From Candidatus Lambdaproteobacteria bacterium (GTDB taxonomy: Bacteria > SAR324 > NAC60-12): a DNA stretch of 15,972 bases. The notes beneath the pieces are model-generated. The model did not search any database. It saw only the letters and a list, made by a program, of their open reading frames with translations, and was not told the origin of the DNA. The position numbers and the translations under genes are program-made. The stretch is taken from positions 1-15,972 of the forward strand of contig DTUH01000058.1 in assembly GCA_012964265.1 (NCBI GenBank), given 5' to 3'. Of the stretch, positions 1 through 7,959 are shown piece after piece. Numbering within the stretch: the first letter of the stretch is position 1; each line of letters opens with the position of its first letter.

Positions 1-1302
1 TTTTGCAGGCTCATCTTTGATCAAAAAACCGATTTGTGATGTTGTCAGTTGATCCATGAATCCAAAAGGATTTGTTTTGTTTTCTTCCGGATCAGTTAAC
101 TGTTTGGTAAGCAAGAATTTCTGTACGTCTTTTAAAACCGCATTTGCGTCTTCAGGAGAAGGATTGGTTTCTTCCGCCAATTTTTCGAGATCCAAATATG
201 TTTTATTTGGAATCGTTCCGGCAAAAAGTTTTCTGGATGCACTCATTCCCAACGTAGCAATAAGCTGGGTCAGCATTTCCATCGATTGTTTGTCACGCGA
301 CATCTCATGGACCAACTCCTCTTTCCAATCGTTCCGTCCTATGAGTTGTTTAATTATTTCTTGAATGAGACGTTCGTTGTCGTCCCTGATAAGAGTATCA
401 TTGAACCTATTATCGGGTCGTCCGTTTTTTTCCAGCAATTTGTCAATGGGATCCGGAATTGAAACAAAACCCTGTTGAGTAGGTGATGGCAGTTGTGGTG
501 TTTGCAAATCAGGCGGCATCAGAGCTGGAAAACCTGCTTGTTCGGTGCCAACTGCTTTGACATTTCTCAGTTTCCAGAGTACCCAGAAAAACAAAATTAT
601 GAGTAAAAGTAACATTCCGGCAAGAACTTTTTCAATGTCACTCATCCTCAGCCAAAACGGTTCTTCTTCCAGCAGTTTTGCCGCCTCTTCCGCATCAGTC
701 TCAGCACCGTGTTTCTTTTCTTCTTCTGCAGTTGCCGCGTCTTCAGGGACAGCTTTCGCTGTCGGATCCGGCAAATCAGCGGCGTCAGCAGGCACATCCA
801 GCTTTTCCGGAAATGGCTCACTTGGTAATATCGGCACAAATATCAGCTCATCTCCGCGCTCATAATCAAGTCCGCTGAGGATTGGAACAATTTCGCCGAT
901 ATAAGAATTGACAGAAGGCGAAACTTCTTTGTGCATAACCAAATCCACACGCATCCGGGTAATTTCCCAGTATTTCGCACCACTCGTTCTGGAAGGATCA
1001 TTGAGTTGTCCGAATCCAGGAAGAGTTTCGTTTGCCATACTTACTGAGCGTTCCTCTCCAAACAGTTTTACACGCAGCACATAATCCTTTGGCTCAAGGT
1101 AATACTTGAGTCCGTTGCGGATAGCCTCTTCAATTTCAAATTGACGTATGCTGAGCGACTTTACTCGTTCCTGTGCTTCAAGTGAGAGAGCAGGTCCGAG
1201 CAATAATAAAATTAGTGAGCTAACTAACACAGGCAGAATTAATCTGTGCAGATTTATGAATTTAGGCTTGATTGGCTTCGGGACTTGTTTTGTGATCATC
1301 AT
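1..1302 (-). CDS. FliF C-terminal-like / FliG N-terminal-like membrane protein (partial, runs off left edge)
   Basis: Open frame of 434 codons from ATG at 1302 to the window edge, with no stop. Visible order: signal-like hydrophobic segment (about 20-40, ending before EAQ); a FliF RBM3-like periplasmic module (about 50-160) with LPGF and an RGD at 149-151 followed by a V..LP strand; an acidic Ala/Glu-rich linker; PFW just before a transmembrane helix (about 226-246); then a cytoplasmic part. Salmonella FliF has the same order: RGD-T-L-N-V, PFW, last TM. Residues about 330-405 align by eye with the FliG N domain, and NPFGFMDQL..SQIGFLIKDEP (411-433) with the start of the FliG middle domain. 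The start overlaps the upstream TAA by one base (TAATG), with AAGG just before it, so translation is coupled. I infer an inner-membrane ring/rotor-like protein. True FliF is longer and has RBM1/2, which are absent here. Family assignment is by eye. Confidence 0.75.
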   Translation of the reverse strand, partial: MMITKQVPKPIKPKFINLHRLILPVLVSSLILLLLGPALSLEAQERVKSLSIRQFEIEEAIRNGLKYYLEPKDYVLRVKLFGEERSVSMANETLPGFGQLNDPSRTSGAKYWEITRMRVDLVMHKEVSPSVNSYIGEIVPILSGLDYERGDELIFVPILPSEPFPEKLDVPADAADLPDPTAKAVPEDAATAEEEKKHGAETDAEEAAKLLEEEPFWLRMSDIEKVLAGMLLLLIILFFWVLWKLRNVKAVGTEQAGFPALMPPDLQTPQLPSPTQQGFVSIPDPIDKLLEKNGRPDNRFNDTLIRDDNERLIQEIIKQLIGRNDWKEELVHEMSRDKQSMEMLTQLIATLGMSASRKLFAGTIPNKTYLDLEKLAEETNPSPEDANAVLKDVQKFLLTKQLTDPEENKTNPFGFMDQLTTSQIGFLIKDEPAK

Positions 1303-2504
1303 TACCTTGACAAACGCATGAGATATTTTTTCAGACCCTCATTTGTTGGATCAAGTTCAAGGGCATGTTGCCAGTTTTCCATGGCCATTCTATTCCAACC
1401 GAGTCGGTAGTATATGGAACCGAGCATTGCGAAAGCCTGTGATGAAAATGGATTAAGTTCAATTGCCCTGCGTAGAGCAGTGATAGAAGCATCATAATCT
1501 TCTTTCATATAAGTCTTTCTTGCCTGCAATAGATAGCGTGTGGTTTCAACTCTGGCTTTCATGTCTATCCGTCTTGGTTCCGGATCAGGTTCCAAAACGG
1601 CTTCCGGTTTATCTTCCGCAGTTACAAGGCTCTCATCTTCACTAACTACACCAGGTTCCTCCTCAATTATTGAACTATTATCAGTTTCGGCCCCCTTTTT
1701 ATCTTCTTCCTTTTTATCTGCTTCTTTTTTATCTTCTTCCTTTTTATCTGCTTCCGCAATTTCAACAGCGGCGTTTTCGAGGGTAGTTACAGAAGAATTT
1801 GCTGGTGTAGTAAACGGTACGTGCACCATTTTAAGCACATCTCTACCGGTCAAATTGAGAAACTTTATTCGCTCGTCCACTGTTTGCCTGAGGACTTCCA
1901 CATTGAAGAGGGATACAGGAGTATTCACGACAGCAAAAATTGTAGTGTAGGGCCGCACTTGATTTACAATCCCTACGATTATTTTTTTTTCTGTCGGCAC
2001 CCATACATTATTTTCAAATCCAGGCAACTTTATTTTTGAGATTGTCTTATCTCGTTTCGTAATAGGAACAGTTTCCAGGATGTAACGAATACTGACAGAA
2101 ACACCCACGTACACTTTTGGTAATTTCTCCCGGAAAATATCATCCAACTGTTTTTCTAAATCCCTTTCAACTTTTCTTTGCTCCGGAGGTGAAGGTAGTT
2201 TTACATCACCGTCTTTAATCTCGCTTTGCTTTCCGGAACTTTTTCCCTCACCGGAGGGAGCTGATTCAGCCTCTTGTTCTTTCTTTATTTGATTAAATGG
2301 GACCGCAAGAAGTTCTTCCAGCGTTTGTTTTTTTTCTGCGGCTTCAGCGGCTTTTTCTGGAGAAGGATCTTCGACCCGTGCCTTATCCTCAGTACCAGCA
2401 GTATCCTGTGCTCTTACCTTTTCAACATACAAAAAGGTCAAAAGACAAATAATCAGCAAGGTATATAAAAAAATTTCAGTACCGGAAACGTTGTTTTTTT
2501 TCAT
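1302..2504 (-). CDS. Membrane-anchored or secreted protein with degenerate FliF RBM3-like module and C-terminal TPR
   Basis: 400 aa. N-terminal hydrophobic segment 11-28 followed by VRAQ, either a signal peptide or an anchor. Residues 40-120 are Glu/Lys-rich and probably disordered or helical. Residues about 115-232 repeat the pattern of the neighbouring proteins: a helix of the L..QLDDIF type, a VGVSVSI strand, LPGF (160-163), and a last strand RDVLKMVHVPF (221-231) where the others have RGD; here the order is GRD. Residues 250-310 are very acidic and include a duplicated ten-residue EADKKEEDKK unit. Residues about 320-395 form roughly two TPRs (A..AY..L..Y..A...W..AL.LDP type). It starts 3 nt after the lipoprotein stop, with GGAG upstream, and ends overlapping the FliF/FliG-like start. 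The likely role is a periplasmic scaffold in the same complex; the function is inferred. Confidence 0.8.
   Translation of the reverse strand: MKKNNVSGTEIFLYTLLIICLLTFLYVEKVRAQDTAGTEDKARVEDPSPEKAAEAAEKKQTLEELLAVPFNQIKKEQEAESAPSGEGKSSGKQSEIKDGDVKLPSPPEQRKVERDLEKQLDDIFREKLPKVYVGVSVSIRYILETVPITKRDKTISKIKLPGFENNVWVPTEKKIIVGIVNQVRPYTTIFAVVNTPVSLFNVEVLRQTVDERIKFLNLTGRDVLKMVHVPFTTPANSSVTTLENAAVEIAEADKKEEDKKEADKKEEDKKGAETDNSSIIEEEPGVVSEDESLVTAEDKPEAVLEPDPEPRRIDMKARVETTRYLLQARKTYMKEDYDASITALRRAIELNPFSSQAFAMLGSIYYRLGWNRMAMENWQHALELDPTNEGLKKYLMRLSR
1696..1755 (-). repeat. 30-bp tandem duplication inside the TPR protein gene
   Basis: Two adjacent 30-base copies (1696-1725 and 1726-1755) differ only at the last base. 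They encode EADKKEEDKK twice in the acidic linker. Each copy is itself built of two similar 15-base halves. The unit length keeps the reading frame, so this looks like slippage expansion of a flexible linker and may vary in number between strains. Confidence 0.9.
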
Positions 2505-2507
2505 TCC

Positions 2508-3833
2508 TTACTCCAGATTGTCCAGCATTTGACGCACTTCTTCATCTTTAGGATCTAAACGTTGAACATGCTCCCACATCTCCAAGGCTTCCTCTTTTTC
2601 TTCAAGGAGGAAATGTAATGAACCTTTCATTTTCAAAATAAATATTTTATCTGAACGTTTTACCGCGACTTTCAAACCCTTTGCAGCCCATTCCAAACCC
2701 ACGACATAATCTCCTGTTTGGAAAGCTTCAAGTATTTTTGCCCGATACTCTTTAAGTGCACCCCGTTGTTCGGGAGAAATTGAATTGACGGAACGTTCAG
2801 GAAAATCCTTGCGGATAATTGAAAGGGTATCACCCCGTTTCTTATCAAAATTTATTGCAAGCGGTATTACTTCTTTCAGGAAAGTATCTACTGAAGGTAA
2901 AACAGTTTCGTCCAGCAGTAAATTTATCGCCATTTTAATATTACTCGCTGCTGGAGATGCGTTTTTATTATTTTTATTGCTTTCAATCAAAGAAAATTTT
3001 ACATTTACCACAAAGTCAGTTTTGGCAATATATTTCATCAATAACTCATTCAGTTTCCTTCTGACGATCTGTTCTTCATAAGGCGCAATACTGTCTGAAA
3101 AAGGTTTTGGAAAAGAAGTTCTTTCAACAGAAACAGTGTCTCCACGATCAGCATTGTAAAATTCCTGTGCCGGAATCAGTTTCATTAAAAATTGTTCTTG
3201 TGTTTCAGGTAAAGTGTTATCCAGCAAAACACCGACTTGAACCGATTTCAGTGCTTCCTTCAGTTCATGATTGCGCTTTAATCTTTCAGAGATTTCGGAA
3301 TCACCATCATCATCACTTGTATCCGCTTTTGAGGCATCCGCAGCGAGCGGTAAGTTTTTGAGCTGAACTTCCTGCAACAATTTTTTGTCCCAATTAATTA
3401 TTACAGAAACGTTAAAACGTTCAGGCGAAAGATAACGTGAGAGTAATTGATCAATATCCAGCTTAAGACTTTGCTCAAAAGCAGCAGTTTTTAAACTCAA
3501 ACGTTTGCTGGTTGCATCCTGAAGCGGAACTGCAATTACAAAATTTGGGCTGTCAATGGGATGGATTAAATTGGATTGCAGATCACCACGCTGTAAAACA
3601 ACGCGTAGAATTATATTATTACCCTGCGCTTCTTCTATGACTGTAACCGAATTTTTTCCACCATCAGTTCTCTGATTGAATAGCACTTTTTTCTTAACAG
3701 GAAGTTCTGATACAGGTTCCACAGGATCTTCTGTAGTAGTGCAGCCACCTAGTGCAGACACCAAGAAAAAACATACAAAAAGTATATTTTGAAAAAATAA
3801 ATGCTTTAATCTGAAATTATTAATTAGTTTCAT
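2508..3833 (-). CDS. Outer-membrane lipoprotein with two FliF RBM3-like modules and C-terminal TPR
   Basis: 441 aa. The signal peptide ends in a lipobox LGGC with Cys31; +2 is Thr, which favours outer-membrane sorting. Two similar modules follow. Module A (about 126-241) runs from DQLLSRYL through FNVSVIINW to a strand pair ending RGDTVSVERTSFP (RGD 230-232). Module B (about 260-346) runs from NELLMKYI through FVVNVKF to RGDTLSIIRKDFP (RGD 333-335). The RGDT-[VL]-[SN]-[VI] signature and its position at the end of an alpha/beta unit match the FliF RBM3 region. Residues about 370-441 look like one to two TPRs. The gene lies 36 nt after the barrel-protein gene; AGGAT lies about 12 nt before the ATG. 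I know no named family with this architecture. The function is inferred as part of a ring or collar under the outer membrane. Confidence 0.82.
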   Translation of the reverse strand: MKLINNFRLKHLFFQNILFVCFFLVSALGGCTTTEDPVEPVSELPVKKKVLFNQRTDGGKNSVTVIEEAQGNNIILRVVLQRGDLQSNLIHPIDSPNFVIAVPLQDATSKRLSLKTAAFEQSLKLDIDQLLSRYLSPERFNVSVIINWDKKLLQEVQLKNLPLAADASKADTSDDDGDSEISERLKRNHELKEALKSVQVGVLLDNTLPETQEQFLMKLIPAQEFYNADRGDTVSVERTSFPKPFSDSIAPYEEQIVRRKLNELLMKYIAKTDFVVNVKFSLIESNKNNKNASPAASNIKMAINLLLDETVLPSVDTFLKEVIPLAINFDKKRGDTLSIIRKDFPERSVNSISPEQRGALKEYRAKILEAFQTGDYVVGLEWAAKGLKVAVKRSDKIFILKMKGSLHFLLEEKEEALEMWEHVQRLDPKDEEVRQMLDNLE

Positions 3834-3869
3834 GATACTGCGTATATCCTTGAAATACGTAATTAAAAT

Positions 3870-4868
3870 TTAGAATTTCCAGCCTATGGAAATAATTGAT
3901 GCACCTGAAGCTTTAGCACTTTCGTCAGTAGTCAGCATAAGCAAGTAATGGTAATTGAGCGTCAATTGTTCTGCAACAGAGAAACTAAACCCAGTTTTGA
4001 AATATGACGGATTGTTAAATGGCGTCACAGTCATCATACCTAACCCTGCTATGAGTGATAATGCTACTTGCTCACCTCCAAAGTTGAAAACGTCATAACC
4101 AATTGTGCCGTCAATCAAAAATCCTGTGATTGATTTTTCGTATTTATCGGACAAGTTCGAATTGTCATCACTCAACAATGCTCCTCCTCCGGTAAAACTC
4201 CAGTCATTGGTAAGCCGCACCATTTTTTCCGCACCTATAACCCGTGCCTGATGATCAACTGTGGTAACACCGGAAGTTGAACTAGTGAAAGTAATAGGTA
4301 CAGTCATCTTGCCGTAAAACGCATGTATGTAAGAACCACTTTTAGGTGGTGTACCGGTTACAATTTTAGAATAAACAATTTCGCCACTTTTAGCTTCATA
4401 TGCGTTTAGTGAGATCGAAAGTTGATCACCTTCACTTGTAAACACAGCAATATCAATAAAGCCCTTAACATTTAATTCTATGGCAGTCTCTCTACGAAAA
4501 TTGTCGTCAGCGATTCCTCTACTAATTTTTAAAAAACTTCCAGAAATGTTGGTGCGAATTTGGCTGCATGACTCGCAGACGCTTACTTTCAACTTGATCA
4601 GACTTGTTAGTGTCTGCTGTAAACGTGCAGTTGCGACTTTTCGAAAACTGCTCGGCAGTGTATCTCCATAAGAAATACTGGAAATTGCGACTGAACTGAT
4701 TTTAGTTTGCATGCTTTGAATTGACTCAACCAGGCTTGGAGTGAGTTGCTCCAGTTGGGAAATCTGCCGATCTTTCCAAAAGACGGATTCTTCTTCTGCG
4801 GTTGCACTTGTCAAACTTAAGGCTAAAATAAACTGCACCAAAAGCAATTTATACGTAATATTTTTCAT
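3870..4868 (-). CDS. Secreted CsgG/FlgO-like domain protein with predicted outer-membrane barrel C-terminus
   Basis: 332 aa. A clear signal peptide ends at TSATA-EE (24/25). Residues about 45-185 have the alternating pattern of CsgG/TolB-N/FlgO-type domains: a set of genes-product helices (ATARLQQTLTSLI), a CESC pair, a GFIDIAVF strand and AYEAKSGEIVYSKIV, as in '..tGeivws..v.G'. From about 215 the sequence becomes amphipathic beta (TGGGALL, GFLIDGTIGYDVF, VALSLIAGLGMM, LTLNYHYLLML) and ends in the aromatic WKF, typical of outer-membrane barrels. It is the first gene of the minus-strand operon with the two FliF-like modular proteins downstream, and its start lies back-to-back with the divergent STAS/ankyrin gene. 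I infer an outer-membrane component. The barrel may be only about eight strands. No specific family name can be given. Confidence 0.72.
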   Translation of the reverse strand: MKNITYKLLLVQFILALSLTSATAEEESVFWKDRQISQLEQLTPSLVESIQSMQTKISSVAISSISYGDTLPSSFRKVATARLQQTLTSLIKLKVSVCESCSQIRTNISGSFLKISRGIADDNFRRETAIELNVKGFIDIAVFTSEGDQLSISLNAYEAKSGEIVYSKIVTGTPPKSGSYIHAFYGKMTVPITFTSSTSGVTTVDHQARVIGAEKMVRLTNDWSFTGGGALLSDDNSNLSDKYEKSITGFLIDGTIGYDVFNFGGEQVALSLIAGLGMMTVTPFNNPSYFKTGFSFSVAEQLTLNYHYLLMLTTDESAKASGASIISIGWKF

Positions 4869-4976
4869 TTGAAAATTGTCAAAAACTTGGTGTGTTTATT
4901 GCTGATTCTCTTTAGGAGAAAAAATTTTAGAGACTTACTAAACTTTTGCAACCTTCCTGCCAATATTGACAAAGAT
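4869..4976. promoter_or_regulatory. Divergent intergenic region between barrel-protein gene and STAS/ankyrin gene
   Basis: This 108-base stretch separates the minus-strand ATG at 4868 from the preferred plus-strand ATG at 4977 and must hold the promoters of both units unless they start inside genes. A TTGTCA (4876-4881) on the plus strand resembles a -35 box, but no good -10 lies 16-18 bases on. AGGAG at 4914-4918 is a strong ribosome-binding sequence without an in-frame start at the right distance. The frame is open back to a TTG at 4869, so a longer N-terminus is possible. Confidence 0.35.
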
Positions 4977-6362
4977 ATGATGTTGAACCGAATTGTTCTC
5001 ACAGAAAAAGATCAAATTGCGACTTTGAAAGTAGTTGATGAGTTGAGGCATGTAGATATACAGCAAGAAATGCGTGTTATTGAAAATAGTTTAGCATCAA
5101 GTAATACGCGGAAGGTTACTCTTGATTTAGAAAATTTGCAAGTCATAAGCCGTGATACACATGAGCTTTTAGGTTTAATTATCAAGCATGTTCGCCTGCA
5201 AAACATTCCAATTTCAATTAAAGGAAGTACCCAGTTTGACCCTGGAATTTTACTGGCAATTTCAGAAGGCCGACCTCAACTTATTGAGCAGAAGAAACAG
5301 AAAAAAGACAAATTTAAGATAAAACCAAAATATTTTTCCCGTTTTTCAACCCCATTCTTTTCCACCGATAAAGATGCCGTGGTGTTTCAGACATTAATTC
5401 CTGAAGCTGAAACGGGGCATTCTGATCCAGTTGAACTGGAAAAACCATTTCAAGATAAAAAACCTGACGATGTGGAAATTGTTTATCGTGAAAATGTTGC
5501 AGACAAATATTCAGGCTGGCTAATGCTTGGCTGGGGTATGTTCTTCGGATTGACAGGAGTGGCTCTGACTCTACTGGTTTTGCTATGGCCTGATTATCAA
5601 TCAGGAAAAATTCAGCAAGTTTTTATACCTGACAACCAGACTAAATTAGCGGTGATAAGTGAGTCAAATAAAAGTCCTTTAATACAAAAAAGATTGAAGA
5701 TTTCCTTTATACAGGCGGTGAAAAAAGGAAATCTGAAAGCAGTTGAAAGATTTTTAGCAGATGGAGTTGAGCTGGAAAAAAAAGATAAAAGTGGTTATAC
5801 ACCGTTGTTACTTGCAGTCAAAAAACAAAATTCGAAACTGGTTACAATGCTGGCAGAACACGGAGCGAACGTGGATATAACAGACGAGTTTGATGACACT
5901 CCGCTGATTTGGGCCTCATCAATGAAAAATGTGGAAATTGTAAAAATATTGCTTGAGCATGATGCTGATCCGGATAAAGGAAATTTTACGTCACTTATGT
6001 GGGCTGCCTTTCACGGGAATCTGCCTATGTTGAAATTGTTTCTGCAATCCAGAGCAAATTTGAATGCTCGTACTCACGAAGGCTGGACCGCACTAATGTG
6101 GGCTGCTGAAAGGGGAAATACTCATGCCATGTGGGAAATGCTAGAACGCGGTGCCAGAGTCAACATGCAGAATAATAGAGGAAAAACTGCCCTTATGCTG
6201 GCAGCCCGCCAAGGAAAAATAGGTACAGTAGGAATATTGATCAATAAAGGCGGTGATCCGGATGTAATTGATTTTGATAAAAAAACAGCTGCGGATTATG
6301 CACGTGATTTCCAGCGTCAAGACGTTCTTCAGTTACTGGAAAAGCAATTTGATTTGCAGTGA
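4977..6362 (+). CDS. STAS-like domain, transmembrane helix and ankyrin-repeat protein
   Basis: 461 aa from ATG 4977 (a second ATG is at 4980). An upstream TTG at 4869 would add 36 residues of unconvincing sequence, so the start is uncertain. Residues 1-100 resemble a STAS/anti-sigma-antagonist fold: VTLDLENLQVISRDTHELLGLI, then PISIKG. The usual D-S-S-G phospho-site reads D60-T61-H-E, so Thr61 could take the place of Ser. After a basic linker comes one TM helix (about 181-204), then about seven ankyrin repeats (about 240-458) with TPLLLA, TALMWAA and TALMLAA cores; the third repeat is shortened. The likely topology is STAS in the cytoplasm and ankyrins in the periplasm, though the reverse is not excluded. 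It is the only confident plus-strand gene, divergent from the FliF-like operon and convergent with udk. I infer a signalling or protein-binding adaptor; partner unknown. Confidence 0.8.
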   Translation: MMLNRIVLTEKDQIATLKVVDELRHVDIQQEMRVIENSLASSNTRKVTLDLENLQVISRDTHELLGLIIKHVRLQNIPISIKGSTQFDPGILLAISEGRPQLIEQKKQKKDKFKIKPKYFSRFSTPFFSTDKDAVVFQTLIPEAETGHSDPVELEKPFQDKKPDDVEIVYRENVADKYSGWLMLGWGMFFGLTGVALTLLVLLWPDYQSGKIQQVFIPDNQTKLAVISESNKSPLIQKRLKISFIQAVKKGNLKAVERFLADGVELEKKDKSGYTPLLLAVKKQNSKLVTMLAEHGANVDITDEFDDTPLIWASSMKNVEIVKILLEHDADPDKGNFTSLMWAAFHGNLPMLKLFLQSRANLNARTHEGWTALMWAAERGNTHAMWEMLERGARVNMQNNRGKTALMLAARQGKIGTVGILINKGGDPDVIDFDKKTAADYARDFQRQDVLQLLEKQFDLQ

Positions 6363-6383
6363 GACAACTTGTTTGTTGCGGTA

Positions 6384-6400
6384 GCAAAACATTATTTTGC
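6384..6400. terminator. Weak bidirectional hairpin between convergent genes
   Basis: GCAAAA (6384-6389), a 5-base loop and TTTTGC (6395-6400) form a 6-bp stem just past the ankyrin gene and over the udk stop. A second pair, TTTTGCA (6395-6401) and TGCAAAA (6411-6417), could compete with it. The arms give A/T-rich flanks in both directions, but there is no long T run, so its terminator activity is doubtful. Confidence 0.25.
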
Positions 6401-7033
6401 AGGCAGAGTTTGCAAAAGGGCTAACAAAAGCTGAACAGCCTGCAGATTATGTCCTCCTCCGGGAATTAGAATGTCGGCGTACTGTTTACTGGGCTCAACA
6501 AATTTTTCGTGCATGGGACGCACCGAGGCCAGGTATTGAGTAGTAACGGATTCTACGGAACGCCCACGTTCCCGTAAATCACGCTCTAAACGTCTGATGA
6601 ATCTTAGGTCCGGCGGCACATCAACAAAAACAATCAAATTCATCATTTTCCGGAGTTGCTTATCATTCAAAACAAGGATGCCGTCTATAATCAAAATGGG
6701 ACAAGGCACCACCTCTTTTGTCTTTGATGAACGTAAATGCTGTGCAAAATCATAAATTGGTACTTCAACACTCTTTCCGGAAATAAGTTGTTCAAGGTGC
6801 TTAACCAGGAGCTGCGTTTCCAGTGAATCCGGATGATCAAAGTTGATATTGTGTCGTTCTTCAATCGTCAATTCCGGTCGATGCCTGTAATATGCGTCAT
6901 GGTGGAGAACAGACATTTTCTCCGGTCCAAGCTGTTCTATTAGTTCATGGACAATGGTTGATTTTCCGGAGCCGGAACCGCCGCCGATACCCATCACAAA
7001 AGGTTTTGATCTATCTTTAACCATGGTATCCAT
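6392..7033 (-). CDS. udk: Uridine kinase (uridine/cytidine salvage)
   Basis: 213 aa, usual length for the family. It phosphorylates uridine and cytidine to UMP and CMP with a nucleoside triphosphate in the cytoplasm (pyrimidine salvage). The P-loop GGSGSGKST is at about 18-26. It is followed by the substrate motifs HDAYYR, NFDHPDSL, YDFAQHLR, IDGILVL (usually EGIL; here Asp) and the lid-type RLERDLRERGRS. The ATG at 7033 shares one base with the stop of the permease gene (TGATG), so the two are translationally coupled; a TTG at 7036 or ATG at 7024 are less likely starts. A phosphoribulokinase-family relative is the main alternative, but the motifs and length favour Udk. Confidence 0.92.
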   Translation of the reverse strand: MDTMVKDRSKPFVMGIGGGSGSGKSTIVHELIEQLGPEKMSVLHHDAYYRHRPELTIEERHNINFDHPDSLETQLLVKHLEQLISGKSVEVPIYDFAQHLRSSKTKEVVPCPILIIDGILVLNDKQLRKMMNLIVFVDVPPDLRFIRRLERDLRERGRSVESVTTQYLASVRPMHEKFVEPSKQYADILIPGGGHNLQAVQLLLALLQTLPAK

Positions 7034-7860
7034 CAATTATAAACGTTGTAAAACATGTGTATTGACATCACCACCAGAAACAGGGCAAACCAGCGTTTGA
7101 GTTTTTCTTTGTCTAAACGGTGAGCCAGTTTCGCACCTTGTGGGGCCATGAACATTGTAATAGGAAATAAAAAAAGAAAGCCCAGCAAACTTAAATAACC
7201 GAAACTCAATTGAGGAAGATCAGGATTACTCCAGCCGCTGAAAATGTATCCGAAAGCTCCAGGCAGCGAAATCATCAAACCCAAACTTGCTGATGTTCCG
7301 ACTGCGCTAAGCATGGGCAAGCTGTATGCAGTCAAATAAGAGGTAAAAAACACTCCTCCTCCAATCCCCATTAAAGCTGAAAAAAGACCGATCAGACCTG
7401 CTGTACTCCACATTTTTGGTGATGCCGGAAGTTCGGTTCCCAGCACTAGATGGTTTTTATGTAATAAATTTAGCGCTATTAGCATAGTCAGTGTAGCGAA
7501 AACCGCTTTCAGTGCATCACCACTCAGGTTACCACCAAGCCACGAACCAAGCAACGCACCTCCTACAACCGGACATGCTAACTTGCGGAATAAAATGATG
7601 TTTCCCGATCCTCGTTTATAATAGGACCATGTTGATGTAATTGAAGTAGGTACGATGATCGCCAACGATGTTCCAACCGCCATGTGAGCTGTGACTTCAG
7701 GAGAATAACCAAGCTCATCAAAAGCATGGAGTAAAGCAGGTACTAAAATAATTCCGCCGCCTACCCCGAAGAGTCCTGCTAACAGTCCTGCAAATGCTCC
7801 TGATACAAACATCAATACCAGCAAAGAAATAAATTCAGGATTGAATATGGATAATTGCAT
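7033..7860 (-). CDS. TauE/SafE (DUF81) family membrane permease
   Basis: 275 aa, with about eight hydrophobic helices. The two family half-motifs are visible: GLLAGLFGVGGGIILVP near the N-terminus (about 24-40) and the mirrored ALMGIGGGVFFTSYL near the middle. A conserved loop GTSLAIIVPTS.TS lies after the first and VGTSASLGL after the second. The family exports sulfite, sulfoacetate or other organosulfur anions, but substrates cannot be read from sequence. It is followed directly by udk with a one-base overlap, an arrangement with no obvious metabolic logic. No strong ribosome-binding site precedes the ATG. Confidence 0.9.
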   Translation of the reverse strand: MQLSIFNPEFISLLVLMFVSGAFAGLLAGLFGVGGGIILVPALLHAFDELGYSPEVTAHMAVGTSLAIIVPTSITSTWSYYKRGSGNIILFRKLACPVVGGALLGSWLGGNLSGDALKAVFATLTMLIALNLLHKNHLVLGTELPASPKMWSTAGLIGLFSALMGIGGGVFFTSYLTAYSLPMLSAVGTSASLGLMISLPGAFGYIFSGWSNPDLPQLSFGYLSLLGFLFLFPITMFMAPQGAKLAHRLDKEKLKRWFALFLVVMSIHMFYNVYN

Positions 7861-7959
7861 GAAGGATCAGTCTTTTATTTTAAGCGCAATTTATTTTGGG
7901 AATGCTGGACTTTAACTGGCAAGTGCCGATCTGTGAATACTCATAGAAATTTCTTGCAG

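Noticed and set aside
545..865. Plus-strand Ser-rich reading frame of 106 codons
   Set aside because: Antisense to the acidic Ala/Glu linker of the FliF/FliG-like gene; low-complexity composition is the mirror of that linker and shows no family features.
3839..3862. Short CGTAT/ATACG inverted repeat between the barrel and lipoprotein genes
   Set aside because: Only five base pairs in a 36-base gap within a tight operon; chance pairing is likely.
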